Numbered from the stretch's first letter, positions 25,052 to 34,584 are shown. The stretch is 64,000 bases of DNA from Palsa-1150 sp036490515 (GCA_036490515.1 DASXDU010000032.1:62001-126000), one strand, 5' to 3'. A program made the numbers and translations. The notes: a model not told the origin generated them from the letters alone.

Positions 25052-25333
25052 TCACGGGGCGGCGCTGCAGCCCGTCTGCGTCTGTGAAATCGCGTTGTTG
25101 GTCGCGTTGAGCGCGGCGAGGCGCCAGCCGCCCTTGTTGTGCTCCGCGCGCTCGAGCGACGACTTGGCCGCATTGAGGCTGCCGAGGGCCGCAGCCATGT
25201 TGGGCTGGTCGTGGCAAGGGCCCGTCAGGGTCGGCTGCGGGTCGGGGTCGTGGTTGGCCGAGGCGGTTTGAATGCCGACCGAAGCGACGAGGCCTGCGAC
25301 GGCGAAGATGGCGAGCGGCTTCCAGACGTTCAT
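25052..25333 (-). CDS. Small secreted protein, unknown function
   Basis: The 93-residue product has a clear signal peptide (MNVWKPLAIFAVAGLVASVG, cleavage probably after TASA). The mature part of about 68 residues has two cysteines (GPCHDQ and TGCS) and a helical middle (MAAALGSLNAAKSSLERAEH). A strong ribosome site, GGAGGAAC, lies just upstream of the ATG. The helical repeats resemble small periplasmic proteins of the Spy or DUF3551 kind, but no family is claimed. It precedes the propeller gene on the same strand by 47 bp, so the two may share a transcript. Confidence 0.72.
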   Translation of the reverse strand: MNVWKPLAIFAVAGLVASVGIQTASANHDPDPQPTLTGPCHDQPNMAAALGSLNAAKSSLERAEHNKGGWRLAALNATNNAISQTQTGCSAAP

Positions 25334-25552
25334 GAGAGTTCCTCCTGGGCCGCGATCCGCCGCGACCCGAGCAACCCATCAGTGCAGTGCACGCGCCACC
25401 GTTCGGGCCACCGATTCCGCGGACAAGTCCGCGGAATCCCGTCGCGGTGCGGTGACACGGCGAGTGTCACGGACGGCTTGTGACACGCGCCGGCGACCCT
25501 GCGCCGCCGGCGTCAGCGCCGTCGCGCGTCCGGGGCCACGCGCGGCCGTTCT

Positions 25553-26893
25553 TCAGTGCGTCTTGCCGGGCCGCTTCAGCGCGTGGCGATCCATCTCGCG
25601 ATAGAGCTGCGTCCTCTGGAGCCCGAGGCTCCGCGCCGCGCGGCTCACGTTGCCGTCGTGCTCGGCGAGCGCGCGCACCAGGGCCTCGCGCGTGAGCTGC
25701 GCGGAGCGCCGGACGTACGGCCGCATCCCCGGTTGCGCGGGCGGGCGCCGGGACGACGGCGGGGCGAGCGGCTGGCCGGCCTCGGGTGCGAGGTGCTCTG
25801 CGCGAACGCGGTCGGCGCCCTCGGCCAGCGCGCGGCCCGCCGCGTCGCGAAGGTGCCGGCGCAGCTCGCGCACGTTGCCCGGCCAGGGGCGCAGGATGCA
25901 CGCCTCGACGAGCTTCGCGTGCGGCTTCACGCTCGCCGCTGCGACCGCGAGCTCCGCGACGACGTGGTGGGCCAGCTCCTCGAGCCGATCCCGCAGCGGC
26001 GGCAGGTCCACCTGGGGTGGGGCGATGCGGTGGTAGAGGTCCGACCGGAAACGCCCCTCGGTCACCGCGCGCCGCAGGAGCACGTGCGTCGCGACGCACA
26101 CCCGCACGTCCACGCGCGTCGGCTGCGTCGCACCGAGGGCCACCACCTCCCGGGCCTCGAGGACGCGGAGCAGCTTCGCCTGCACCTGGAGGTCGAGCTC
26201 CGCTGCCTCGTCGAGGAAGAGGACACCTCCTTCGGCCGCGCGCACGTGCCCCACGACGTCCGTCGTGGCTCCCGAGTAGGCGCCCTTGCGCGCGCCGAAG
26301 AGCAGGCGCTCGGCGAGCCCGGGGGGGATCGTCGCGCAGTTGAGTGCGACGAACGGACCCCGGGCGTTCGGGCCGCGCTCGTGGAAACGCCTCGCGGCGA
26401 GCTCCTTGCCCGTACCGCTCTCCCCCGACAGGAGCAGCGTGTCGTTCGCGGCTGCCGCGCGGTCCACCGCGTCGAGCGCGGTGCGCATCCGCCACCCGAG
26501 GACGAAGCCGCCCTCGGTCGCGACCGGCTGGAACCCCGTGATGTCCGCGCAGGGGAGAAGGAGCGTGTCGGCTGCACGGACGACGCGGGGGGGCGTGGAA
26601 CGGAGCTCGCCGAGGGCAGGCTCGCCGTCGACGAAGGTGCCGTTCCGGCTGCCGAGGTCCGTCACCGTCCAGCCCTCGGCAGAGGCGGCGATCGAGCAGT
26701 GGCGCCGGGACAGTCGGTCGTCCGGCAGGAGGGACCCCGCCTCGCCCGCGCGGCCGATGACGAGCGGCGTGCCGTCGGCCGGGAGCACCAGAGACATCGC
26801 GGAGGATGCCGAGAACGCGACGATGACCCCAGGTCGGGCACGCGCGTCCTGCCGCGATGCGCCCTGGCTCTGGTCCGCGGTCTCGGCGAGCAT
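25553..26893 (-). CDS. FHA-AAA+-Fis regulator with altered GAFTGA loop
   Basis: The 446-residue protein has an N-terminal FHA domain (about 33-115: LVIGRAGEAG, LSRRHCSI, GSRNGTFVDG) that should read phosphothreonine, probably from a Ser/Thr kinase. The AAA+ domain has Walker A GESGTGKE (157-164), Walker B VLFLDEAAE (about 224-232) and R-finger region. The sigma54-contact loop is GAYSGA (204-209) instead of GAFTGA. A C-terminal Fis HTH follows (NVSRAARSLGLQRTQLYREM). Altered loops can weaken or abolish sigma54 activation, so it may work through another polymerase contact. It is divergent from the TPR/PEGA gene at 26957 across 63 bp containing the dyad GGCCGG-acg-CCGGCC (26913-26927). Confidence 0.88.
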   Translation of the reverse strand: MLAETADQSQGASRQDARARPGVIVAFSASSAMSLVLPADGTPLVIGRAGEAGSLLPDDRLSRRHCSIAASAEGWTVTDLGSRNGTFVDGEPALGELRSTPPRVVRAADTLLLPCADITGFQPVATEGGFVLGWRMRTALDAVDRAAAANDTLLLSGESGTGKELAARRFHERGPNARGPFVALNCATIPPGLAERLLFGARKGAYSGATTDVVGHVRAAEGGVLFLDEAAELDLQVQAKLLRVLEAREVVALGATQPTRVDVRVCVATHVLLRRAVTEGRFRSDLYHRIAPPQVDLPPLRDRLEELAHHVVAELAVAAASVKPHAKLVEACILRPWPGNVRELRRHLRDAAGRALAEGADRVRAEHLAPEAGQPLAPPSSRRPPAQPGMRPYVRRSAQLTREALVRALAEHDGNVSRAARSLGLQRTQLYREMDRHALKRPGKTH

Positions 26894-26956
26894 CGATCCC
26901 CCAGCCTATCCGGGCCGGACGCCGGCCGAGAAGATGGCTGTGGTACCTTCGGCACC

Positions 26957-27892
26957 GTGGGGCGGCCGCTCGTCTCCTGGGTGGCCCGCGTCGCGCTGGT
27001 CGTCGCGTCGCTCGCCACCGTCCCCGCGTCGGCCGACGGGGACGGCGCCCACGAGGCGGACGCCCAGCGCCTGTTCGACGAAGCGCGCGACCTGATGGCG
27101 AAGGGCCGCTTCGCCGAGGCGTGCGGGATGCTCGAGCGGAGCGAGGCGCAGGACCCGGGCATCGGCACGGAGTTCAACCTCGCGCGGTGCTACGACCTCG
27201 CCGGCCGCCTCGCGAGCGCCCGCGCCATGTACCGCCGCGTGATCGAGGAGACCGTCGAAGCTGGGCAGAGGGACCGGGAGACCGTGGCGCGTGGCCTGAG
27301 CGCCGGGCTCGAGAAGCGCGTGGTCCGCATTGCCCTCCACGTCGCATCGCCCGCCGTCGCCCTCGAGATACGCGTCGACGGGAACCTGGTGCCACAGATG
27401 GACTGGGCGACGCCCCTCGAGGTGGACCCCGGGCCACACGAGGTCGAAGCCACGGCGCCCGACTTCTCGCCCTGGCGCACCGTGGTCCGGGCGCTGCACG
27501 AGGGCGACACCGTGGGGGTCGACGTGCCGCCTCTCGTTTCGAGAGCCGCGGTCCAACCCGTCGCCGCCGCGCCGCTGCGCGAGTCCCCGGCTCCCGTGGT
27601 CGCCGGCACCGGCGGGGGCTTTGGCTCGCAGCGGATCGTCGCGCTCGGCCTCGGCGCGCTGGGTCTCGGGGCGCTCGTCCCCGCCACGTACTTCGGGGCG
27701 CAGGCCATCTCGCTCGAGTCGCAGGCGGGGCCTCTCTGCCGCATCAACGGCGCCGAGTGCGACCCGACCGGCTACGACGACCGCCAGCGGTCGCTCTCGG
27801 CGGGCAACGCGTCGACCGTGTCGTTCGTCGTCGGCGGCGTGCTCCTCGCCGCCGCAGGAGTCGTCTGGTTCACCGCGCCGCACCGCCCCTGA
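26957..27892 (+). CDS. Secreted TPR/PEGA-like membrane protein
   Basis: The product is 311 residues from GTG at 26957, the first start that gives a normal signal peptide (VSWVARVALVVASLATVPASA). A TPR pair follows (DAQRLFDEARDLMAKGRF, CYDLAGRLASARAMYRRV), then a PEGA-like beta domain (about 130-190: ALEIRVDGNLVPQMDW, PGPHEVEATAPDF). Two hydrophobic segments (about 225-245 and 290-308) bracket a Cys-containing loop. The plan matches the protein at 75-1118, and such pairs are typical of myxobacterial kinase neighbourhoods. It is divergent from the FHA regulator and is a plausible target of it. Confidence 0.75.
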   Translation: MGRPLVSWVARVALVVASLATVPASADGDGAHEADAQRLFDEARDLMAKGRFAEACGMLERSEAQDPGIGTEFNLARCYDLAGRLASARAMYRRVIEETVEAGQRDRETVARGLSAGLEKRVVRIALHVASPAVALEIRVDGNLVPQMDWATPLEVDPGPHEVEATAPDFSPWRTVVRALHEGDTVGVDVPPLVSRAAVQPVAAAPLRESPAPVVAGTGGGFGSQRIVALGLGALGLGALVPATYFGAQAISLESQAGPLCRINGAECDPTGYDDRQRSLSAGNASTVSFVVGGVLLAAAGVVWFTAPHRP

Positions 27893-27907
27893 TCGGGCGG
27901 CCGGCGC

Positions 27908-29161
27908 TCAGGGCGTCCGCGCGCACCGCACGCCGCCCTTGTAATCGCGGAACCCGATCGCGTAGTCGAACCGGGCGTACGTCACCAGGGCCCCCTCGGG
28001 GACGATGAACGAGCCGCCTCGCGCCGCCATGAAGCCCGTCGGCGTGAGGTCGGCGCAGTCCTGGCAGGGCAGCACGTAGCTCGTCGTGTAGCTGTCCACG
28101 GTCTCCTCGTGGACGTTGCCCGTGAGGTCGAGCTGGAGCCACCTGCCGCGGCCGAGCGGCATCGTCCCGACGGGCGCGATGTTCGCGACGGATCCGCAGG
28201 TGAAGGCGGCGTCGACGAGGCCGCCCTCCGGATACTCGCATCCGTAGTCGGCGTACTGGTTGAGCAGGCCCGGGTCCGCCGACCCCCACGCGTACTCGCG
28301 CTGGGCGTCCCCGCCCGACGCCGCGTATGCCCACTCCGCCTCGCTCGGGAGAAACCCCCCGTCCCAGATGCAGAACGCGTAGGCCTCGTACCAGTTGATG
28401 CACGTGATGGGGAGGCTCTCCTGGCTTGCCGGCGACGGCGTCCAGGTCGAGGGCGAGCAGGACTGGAGGTTCGCGTCCCACGAGCCGGCACCTCCCGCCG
28501 GCCCCGAGAGGTTCGAGTCGTAGCTCGCCAGCCACCCTGGCTCGAAGACGATGCCTCCGTCGCTCGTCGGCTGTTCGAGACCGAGGCCGGCGTTCACGTG
28601 GGTGTGGATCCCCGACCCGGCGACGGGTGCCCACCCTGCGTTCGACGCCTGGACGAACTGCCGGAAGCGCCCGACCGTGACCTCGTACTCGTCGAGGCGA
28701 AACGTGCTCACCGTCGCGTCGTCTCCGAGGTCGGTCGCGACGCCGCTCGCGTTCACGGCGAACGATCGCGCGACCGTTCCGCCCGGGACCGTCAGGCTCG
28801 TGCAGCAGCTGTCCTGCAGCGTGCCGCACGTGGACACACCCGCGCCGCCGTCGACCGGGCAGCTCGGCGGGCCCGAGGCGACGAGCCCCGCGTCTCCGTC
28901 GGCGGCGTCGCCGACTGCGACGTCTCCCGCGTCGGCGTCGCCGGCGACTCCCGCCTCCTCGACGCCCGCGTCCTTCCCTGCGTCCGGCGCATCCCCGGTC
29001 GTCGCGTCCTTCGGGGCAGAGGTGTCTCCGTCGCCCGTGCCCGCGTCCGCGAGCACGGCATCGGGCGTCCCGAGGAGCGAGTTGCAGGCGCCCACGCCCG
29101 CCACGACGAGGAGGGCGAGCACGGGGAGCACGGGGCGGGCGCGACGGACGGACACCCCCAT
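27908..29161 (-). CDS. Lipoprotein with FGE-sulfatase (SUMF1-like) domain
   Basis: The 417-residue product has the lipobox VVAGVGACNS, then a linker of about 70 residues rich in Asp, Ala and Gly. The FGE-sulfatase fold runs from about 135 to the end: FRLDEYEVTVGRFRQFV, ITCINWYEAYAFCIW, FLPSEAEWAYAASGG, YAWGSADP, DLTGNVHEETVDSY, AARGGSF and the terminal GFRDYKGGVRCART. The catalytic cysteine pair of true formylglycine-generating enzymes is not obvious, so this is more likely one of the many FGE-like proteins of other function. It is divergent from the kinase at 29186 with only 24 bp between starts, suggesting joint control. It converges on the 26957 gene. Confidence 0.88.
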   Translation of the reverse strand: MGVSVRRARPVLPVLALLVVAGVGACNSLLGTPDAVLADAGTGDGDTSAPKDATTGDAPDAGKDAGVEEAGVAGDADAGDVAVGDAADGDAGLVASGPPSCPVDGGAGVSTCGTLQDSCCTSLTVPGGTVARSFAVNASGVATDLGDDATVSTFRLDEYEVTVGRFRQFVQASNAGWAPVAGSGIHTHVNAGLGLEQPTSDGGIVFEPGWLASYDSNLSGPAGGAGSWDANLQSCSPSTWTPSPASQESLPITCINWYEAYAFCIWDGGFLPSEAEWAYAASGGDAQREYAWGSADPGLLNQYADYGCEYPEGGLVDAAFTCGSVANIAPVGTMPLGRGRWLQLDLTGNVHEETVDSYTTSYVLPCQDCADLTPTGFMAARGGSFIVPEGALVTYARFDYAIGFRDYKGGVRCARTP

Positions 29162-29185
29162 GTCGATGCGATATCCTCCAATGGC

Positions 29186-30700
29186 GTGCGTACGCCGTCC
29201 AGTGTTCCCATCGGCGCGCTGCTCGCCGGCAAGTACCGGGTAGACGGCGTCCTCGGGGCGGGAGGCATGGGCGTCGTCCTCCTCGCGACGCACGTGCACC
29301 TCCGGCAGAAGGTCGCGGTCAAGCTGCTTCACCCCGAGACGGCCGTGCGTCGCGGCGCCGTGGAGCGCTTCCTTCGGGAGGCGCGCGTCGCCATGAGCCT
29401 GCGCGGCGAGCACGTCGTCCGGATCTTCGACGTGGGCACCCTCGACGACGGTTCGCCGTTCATCGCCATGGAGCGCCTGGAGGGGCGCGACTTCGGCGCG
29501 ATGCTCGACGCCGCGGCTCCCCTGTCCCCCGCGATCGCGGTCGACTACGTCCTCCAGGCCATCGAGGCGGTCGCCGAGGCCCACGCCCTCGGCGTCGTCC
29601 ACCGCGACCTCAAGCCGGCGAACCTGTTCCTGACGAAGCGCGTCGACGGGTCCCCGTGCGTGAAGGTCCTCGACTTCGGCGTCTCGAAGATCGACGAGGG
29701 TGCGGCCGCGGCGGAGCTCGACGACACGGCCGGCTCCTCGCGCGACGACGACGCGAGGCCGCTCTCGGAGCCTCCCCCCTCGCAGGACCGGATCACCCGC
29801 GGCAGCGCCGTGGTCGGGTCGCCGCGCTACATGGCGCCGGAGCAGATCCTCTCGCCCCGCGACGTCGACGCGCGCGCCGACGTCTGGGCCTTCGGCGTGA
29901 TCCTCTACGAGCTCGTGACCGGCGCGCCGCCATTCGAGGGACGCACGCTCGACGAGCTCCGCGCGAACGTGATGAAGGCGCCCGTGCCGCCGATGCGGGA
30001 CGTGCCCTCGGGCCTGCAGGCCGTCGTGCGGAGATGCCTCTCGAAGGCGCCCGGCGATCGCCCAGCGTCCGTGCACGCGCTGGCCGAGCTGCTGGCGCCC
30101 TTCGCCTCGGCGGACGGCGACGAGGCCGCCGCGCGCATCGGACGGATCGTCGGCGGCGGGAACACGGCGAGCGACACGCCGCTCGTTCGAGACCTCGTGC
30201 GCCGGCCGGGGCCCCGCAAGCGTCGCGTCGCCGTGGGGGTTGCCGTGGCGGCGGCCGCGGCGTGCGTCGTGGCGTGGACCGTGACCTTCGGCTCCCCTAC
30301 TCCGCAGGCCGCCCCCGCCGCCGTGACGAACGTCGCGCCCGTCGCACCTTCCGCGTCCACGCCGTCGCCCGCCTTCGCACCGCCGGGCCCCCCGCCGTCT
30401 CCGTCGCAGCCAGCGGAGACCAAGCCCGAGCAGACCGCTCCCGCCCCGGAGCCCACGGCCGCGCGCGCGTCCGCGCGGCCCGCCGCCCCCGGCGCCGCCC
30501 CCGCGGTGCCCCCCGTGGCGACTCCGCGTACCACGCAGATTAACCCGTCCGCCCCGGGCGCGGCGTCCGGGATGCCCGGCGCCGGAGCCGCACCCGTCGC
30601 GGCGGCCCCCGTCGTCCCTGCCGCATCGGCGCCAGGCCCGGACCCGCTCCACCTCGATACGCTGGCCGACGCCGGGCTCCTCTTCCGCGGCAGGAAGTGA
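29186..30700 (+). CDS. Membrane Ser/Thr protein kinase
   Basis: The 504-residue protein has a complete Hanks kinase domain: GAGGMG loop (24-29), AVKLLHP (K46), HRDLKPAN (139-146), DFG (163-165), GSPRYMAPEQI and DVWAFGVILYEL. An insertion of about 35 acidic/Ser residues sits between DFG and the activation segment (about 171-205). One membrane helix lies near 350-368, followed by a long Pro/Ala-rich tail to the end with no folded domain apparent. The GTG at 29186 is the only start compatible with the 24-bp gap to the divergent FGE gene; no clear ribosome site is present. Substrates are unknown, but the neighbouring FGE lipoprotein is often found beside such kinases. Confidence 0.9.
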   Translation: MRTPSSVPIGALLAGKYRVDGVLGAGGMGVVLLATHVHLRQKVAVKLLHPETAVRRGAVERFLREARVAMSLRGEHVVRIFDVGTLDDGSPFIAMERLEGRDFGAMLDAAAPLSPAIAVDYVLQAIEAVAEAHALGVVHRDLKPANLFLTKRVDGSPCVKVLDFGVSKIDEGAAAAELDDTAGSSRDDDARPLSEPPPSQDRITRGSAVVGSPRYMAPEQILSPRDVDARADVWAFGVILYELVTGAPPFEGRTLDELRANVMKAPVPPMRDVPSGLQAVVRRCLSKAPGDRPASVHALAELLAPFASADGDEAAARIGRIVGGGNTASDTPLVRDLVRRPGPRKRRVAVGVAVAAAAACVVAWTVTFGSPTPQAAPAAVTNVAPVAPSASTPSPAFAPPGPPPSPSQPAETKPEQTAPAPEPTAARASARPAAPGAAPAVPPVATPRTTQINPSAPGAASGMPGAGAAPVAAAPVVPAASAPGPDPLHLDTLADAGLLFRGRK

Positions 30701-30710
30701 ACGTCGCGAC

Positions 30711-30750
30711 CGGCCGCGTGGCCCGGCTCCCGCCGGACCGACCGCGGCCG
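30711..30750 (+). terminator. Terminator-like stem-loop after the kinase gene
   Basis: CGGCCGCG (30711-30718) pairs perfectly with CGCGGCCG (30743-30750). The 24-nt loop contains a smaller dyad (CCGGC...GCCGG). It starts ten bases past the kinase stop and lies before the glycosidase gene. There is no U-tract, so intrinsic termination is uncertain. Confidence 0.4.
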
Positions 30751-30828
30751 TGGTGTCATCCTTCCGGACGACGAATCGCGGCCCGCCGGACCTGGTAGAC
30801 ACCTGCCTCTCCCGGGGAGGGTCCGACC

Positions 30829-32940
30829 ATGGTTCGTTCGCATCGGGCGCTGCGCGCGCTCCTCGTAGTCGGCTTCGTGGGTGCGGGGCTGGCGTGCAGC
30901 AGCGCGTCGAGCGGACCGGATCGCGTCGCAAGCACCTCGGAGGGCCTGCTGCTCCGCTGCTCGCAGGCCTGCCCCGCATGGGAGGAGTGCGGGCTCACGT
31001 TGGTCGGCTCGCACGAGGCGCTCGGGTGCGTCGCCTGTGGCCGGACAGGCCAGGTGCCTTGCGGCAGCTCCGCCGTCGACGCGGGCTGCCAGTCTATCGG
31101 CGGGGTCCCCATGGGATCGCTCGACGGCCTTTGCGCCGTGTGCGGCGACAGCGGGGAACGTGCCTGCGACGCCGCCTGGGTCGCGCCCGGCAGGACGCAG
31201 CCCTGGTTCGGCGGCTGCGCTCCCGTGTCGGCGGCCGATCCGGGGCAGCCGCTCCTCTCCTCCGGCGGGACGTGCGTCCCCTGTGGGCTGCCGGGGCAAC
31301 CGACGTGCAGCTGTCCCGCGAGCGACCCGGCCTGCCAGATCGCGGCGAACGTCACCGTCGACCTCGCCGAGACGGGCACCATCGGCCCGCGCTTCCTCGG
31401 GCTCAGCTACGAGAAGGGTCACCTCGACCAGGGCCTTTTCGTGGGTCCCGCCACCGTGGCCGGCGTCACGTCCCCCGGGAACACGGCTCTCATGAACCTC
31501 CTGGGGCAGCTCGGCCCGGGCATCCTGCGCATCGGAGGAGGTCCGACGAGCGGCGTCGACGACGTCCGGTGGAACGCGGCGGGGCTCGGGAAGGTGCCCG
31601 GCGAGGTCGGTCCGCCCGACGTCCAGGCGCTCGCGAGCTTCCTGAACCAGACCGGATGGGCCGCCCTCTATGGCGTGCCGATGGTGCCCGGCTGTCCGCC
31701 GGACGCGTGCCCGGTCGCTCCGAACCCGAACGGCTGCACCGACCCCACGGCCACGCAGACCGAAGCCGGCTCGGTTGCGACGGCGCTCGGCGCCTCACTC
31801 TACGGCTTCGAGTTCGGCAACGAGCCCGAGTACTACGCCATCTGCAACGTCCCCGGCCTCTCCGACGGGACGTCGAAGGCCGACGCCGCGAGCTACCAGG
31901 ACTTCCTCGGCACCTGGACCTCGCTCGCCGCAGACGTGCGGGCGAGCGCGCCGGACGCGATGTTCACCGGTCCCGCGGCCTCCGGAGGCCTCTCGGGCGT
32001 GACCACCTACGCGGTGCCCTTCGCGAGTGACGCGGGCAACCAGATCGGCCTGCTCACCCAGCACTACTACGAGCAGAACGTCCCGTCGGGCTCCGTGAGC
32101 TGCGGCGGGCAGACCGCGAGCGTCTGGACGACCGGGCCCGGCACCGCGGGCGCGCCCACCTGCGACGGCCTTCTCGCGGCGCTCCTCCATCCCGACCCGG
32201 TGCTCGGGACCGAGCTCGCCGACATGGGGCAGGCCGTCGCCGGCACGCGCCTGCCGTTTCGGCTCTCCGAGGCCAACTCGTTCTCCGGCGGCGGCGTCGC
32301 CGGCGTCAGCGACACGCAGGCCTCGGCGCTCTGGGTCATCGACTTCCTCTTCCAGAACGCGCTCGCGGGCTCGTCGGGGGTGAACCTGCACGGGGGCGGG
32401 TTCGGCGACACCTACACGCCCATCGCCGACCACAACGACGGCGTCGTCTGCGACTCCGCCCAGGCGCAGGCCCTCGGGACGAGCTGCCACCTCTCCAGCG
32501 ATCTCCCCGGCCACGTCGATCCGGGCGTGCGCGCCGAGTACTACGGGCTCCTCCTCTTCGCGCGCGCGGGGCAGGGGCGGGTCGCGGCGCTGCCGGTCTC
32601 GTTCCCCACCGGCTCCACGGCGCCGCTCACCGGGTACGCCGTCATCGGCGCCGATGCGAGCGTGAGCTACGTCCTCGTCAACCACGACCCCACCAAGACC
32701 GTCACGGCGTCGATCGACTACGGCCGTCCGGCCTCCCGGCGGTACTCCACCTTCGTGCTCACGGGGCCCTCGCTCACGGCGACCTCCGGGCTCACCTTCG
32801 GTGGCACCGCGATCTCGCCCGACGCCCCCTGGGCCGGCACGCCCCAGGCCGGGGGATTCGGCGATCTGCACGTCACCGTCGCGGTTCCGCCCGCGAGCGC
32901 CACCCTCACCACTGTGCGCTCCCTCATCGCGCGTCTCTGA
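30829..32940 (+). CDS. Lipoprotein glycoside hydrolase of the GH79-like type with Cys-rich N-terminal repeats
   Basis: The 703-residue protein has a lipobox GAGLAC (Cys near 23). It then has three Cys repeats of the form CxxCGxxG(Q/E)xxC at 67-78, 102-113 and 149-160. A (beta/alpha)8 clan-A hydrolase follows from about 175: FLGLSYEKGHL, ILRIGGGPTSG, FEFGNEPEYY (probable acid/base Glu near 331), HYYEQN and FRLSEANSF (probable nucleophile Glu near 479), with a C-terminal beta domain from about 600. The motifs match beta-glucuronidase/heparanase-like enzymes, so it probably cleaves an extracellular polysaccharide. Exact specificity is not readable. It converges on the P450 gene. Confidence 0.82.
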   Translation: MVRSHRALRALLVVGFVGAGLACSSASSGPDRVASTSEGLLLRCSQACPAWEECGLTLVGSHEALGCVACGRTGQVPCGSSAVDAGCQSIGGVPMGSLDGLCAVCGDSGERACDAAWVAPGRTQPWFGGCAPVSAADPGQPLLSSGGTCVPCGLPGQPTCSCPASDPACQIAANVTVDLAETGTIGPRFLGLSYEKGHLDQGLFVGPATVAGVTSPGNTALMNLLGQLGPGILRIGGGPTSGVDDVRWNAAGLGKVPGEVGPPDVQALASFLNQTGWAALYGVPMVPGCPPDACPVAPNPNGCTDPTATQTEAGSVATALGASLYGFEFGNEPEYYAICNVPGLSDGTSKADAASYQDFLGTWTSLAADVRASAPDAMFTGPAASGGLSGVTTYAVPFASDAGNQIGLLTQHYYEQNVPSGSVSCGGQTASVWTTGPGTAGAPTCDGLLAALLHPDPVLGTELADMGQAVAGTRLPFRLSEANSFSGGGVAGVSDTQASALWVIDFLFQNALAGSSGVNLHGGGFGDTYTPIADHNDGVVCDSAQAQALGTSCHLSSDLPGHVDPGVRAEYYGLLLFARAGQGRVAALPVSFPTGSTAPLTGYAVIGADASVSYVLVNHDPTKTVTASIDYGRPASRRYSTFVLTGPSLTATSGLTFGGTAISPDAPWAGTPQAGGFGDLHVTVAVPPASATLTTVRSLIARL

Positions 32941-32947
32941 ACGACGA

Positions 32948-34390
32948 TCAGGAGAGGCGATCCCGTCGTACCAGGGCCGGCACGCCGCCCTTGGGACGCA
33001 GGGTCGCGAACGCGTCGGCCTCGATGGTCCGGGCCGGGTCGATCTCGAAGCGCGCGCTGCGCATCAGCGTCGCCAGCACGATGGGCCCCTCCATGAGCGC
33101 GAAGTGGTTCCCGATGCAGACGCGCGGCCCCACGCCGAACGGCATCCACGCGGACTTGTGGCGGACGGCCTCGCGCTCGGGGAGAAAGCGATCGGGATCG
33201 AAGCGGTCCGGATCGGGCCAGACCGCGGGCGACGTGTGGATGCCGTAGATGTTCACGAAGACGAGCGTGCGCTCCGGGAGGGCCCCACCCCGCAGGGTCA
33301 CCGGCTCGGTCGCGCGCCGCCCGAGGACGACGAGCGGCGGGTAGAGGCGCAGCGCCTCCTTGAACGCGCGCGTCGTGTACGCGAGGCGGTCGGGCGCGAA
33401 GCTCGTCGGCCCCTCCGGCCCGAAGGCGTCGGCCTCCGCCTGCACGCGCGCCCGCGCCTCGGGGTTGCGCGCGAGCAGGTAGAACGTCCATGCGAGGGCG
33501 TTCGCGGTCGTCTCGTGGCCGGCGACGAAGAGCGTGTTCGCCTCGTCGCGGACCTGCGCGTCGCTCATCCCCTCGCGTCGGCCCTCGGTGTCGCGTGCGA
33601 GGAGGAGCCGCGAGAGCAGGTCGGCCCGCTCGCTCGGGTTCGCGCGGCGGTCGTCGATCATGCCTGCGATTCGCCGGTCGAGGGTTCGAAGCGCCTCGAC
33701 GTACGCCGGCTCCCTCCGGCCCGGCAGGAGCACCGGTTCGCGCAGCGCGTCCTCGATGCGCTGCCGCACGTCGCGCAGCGGCGCGGGCACGTGCGCCTCC
33801 GCCTTCTCGGCGGCCTCGAAGAGCGCCATCTGCACCGACAGGTACGTGGACGCCAGGCTGTCGTCGATCCACTTCAGCGCCACGGTGAGCGCGTGCCCCA
33901 GCTCGTCGGCCGCGTCGCTCGTGTCCGCGCCGAAGAGCGTCTCGGCGACGACACCCATCGTGATCCGCGTCATCTCGTGCGCGAGGTCCAGGCGGTCGCC
34001 GTCGCGCATGCGATCGAGCGCGCGCCGCGCCACGGCGCTCATCGACGCGGCGTACGACGAGAGCTGCTGCGCGTGGAAGAGCGGCGCCATGAGTCGGCGC
34101 TGCCGCTTCCAGAGATCCCCTTCGCTCGTGAAGAGTCCGTCGCCCGCCACGTCCTTGAGCACCATCCGGAGCGCCGGGGTCTTCTCGAAGCTGTTCGCCC
34201 GCTCGACGAGGACCTCGTGCGCAGTCTCCGGCGAGCTCGCCATCAGCACCCAGCGCCGCAGCAGGCGCACGCGCGAGAGAGCTCCCGTACCCCCAACCGA
34301 CCGCAGGAACGCCAGGCGGTCGCCGCGAAACAGGTGGGCATGCCCGAGGAATCGCTCGCCCGTGACCACCGGAATGCTCGACATGTTCAT
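32948..34390 (-). CDS. Cytochrome P450
   Basis: The 480-residue P450 has all core motifs. The I-helix oxygen-activation segment is AGHETTANALAW (about 288-299), the ExxR is in KEALRLYPP (about 343), and the haem loop FGVGPRVCIGN carries the Cys thiolate near residue 421. The DPDRFDPDRFLPE meander precedes it. Overall it resembles bacterial CYP family members close to the CYP4/CYP102 haem domain. No ferredoxin or reductase gene is adjacent, so redox partners must be elsewhere. The ATG at 34388-34390 has GAGG six bases upstream; a second ATG lies two codons later. Substrate is unknown: fatty acid or secondary metabolite hydroxylation are both possible. Confidence 0.93.
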   Translation of the reverse strand: MNMSSIPVVTGERFLGHAHLFRGDRLAFLRSVGGTGALSRVRLLRRWVLMASSPETAHEVLVERANSFEKTPALRMVLKDVAGDGLFTSEGDLWKRQRRLMAPLFHAQQLSSYAASMSAVARRALDRMRDGDRLDLAHEMTRITMGVVAETLFGADTSDAADELGHALTVALKWIDDSLASTYLSVQMALFEAAEKAEAHVPAPLRDVRQRIEDALREPVLLPGRREPAYVEALRTLDRRIAGMIDDRRANPSERADLLSRLLLARDTEGRREGMSDAQVRDEANTLFVAGHETTANALAWTFYLLARNPEARARVQAEADAFGPEGPTSFAPDRLAYTTRAFKEALRLYPPLVVLGRRATEPVTLRGGALPERTLVFVNIYGIHTSPAVWPDPDRFDPDRFLPEREAVRHKSAWMPFGVGPRVCIGNHFALMEGPIVLATLMRSARFEIDPARTIEADAFATLRPKGGVPALVRRDRLS

Positions 34391-34584
34391 GGCGGACCTC
34401 GTCCTCGACGGGGAAGAAGATGGGTACGGCCGGGCCGGGAGGCCACTCGCATACGAGGGAGGGTGGGCGCGAGGCCGGGCGAGCCTCGCGCACGCTGCGC
34501 CAGACGCGGTGGACGAGGGGGGAGTGCGAGGAAAGCTCGCGTTCCGGGCTGCCGGCGCGTGGGGGTGAGCGACGCGGGAGAGGA

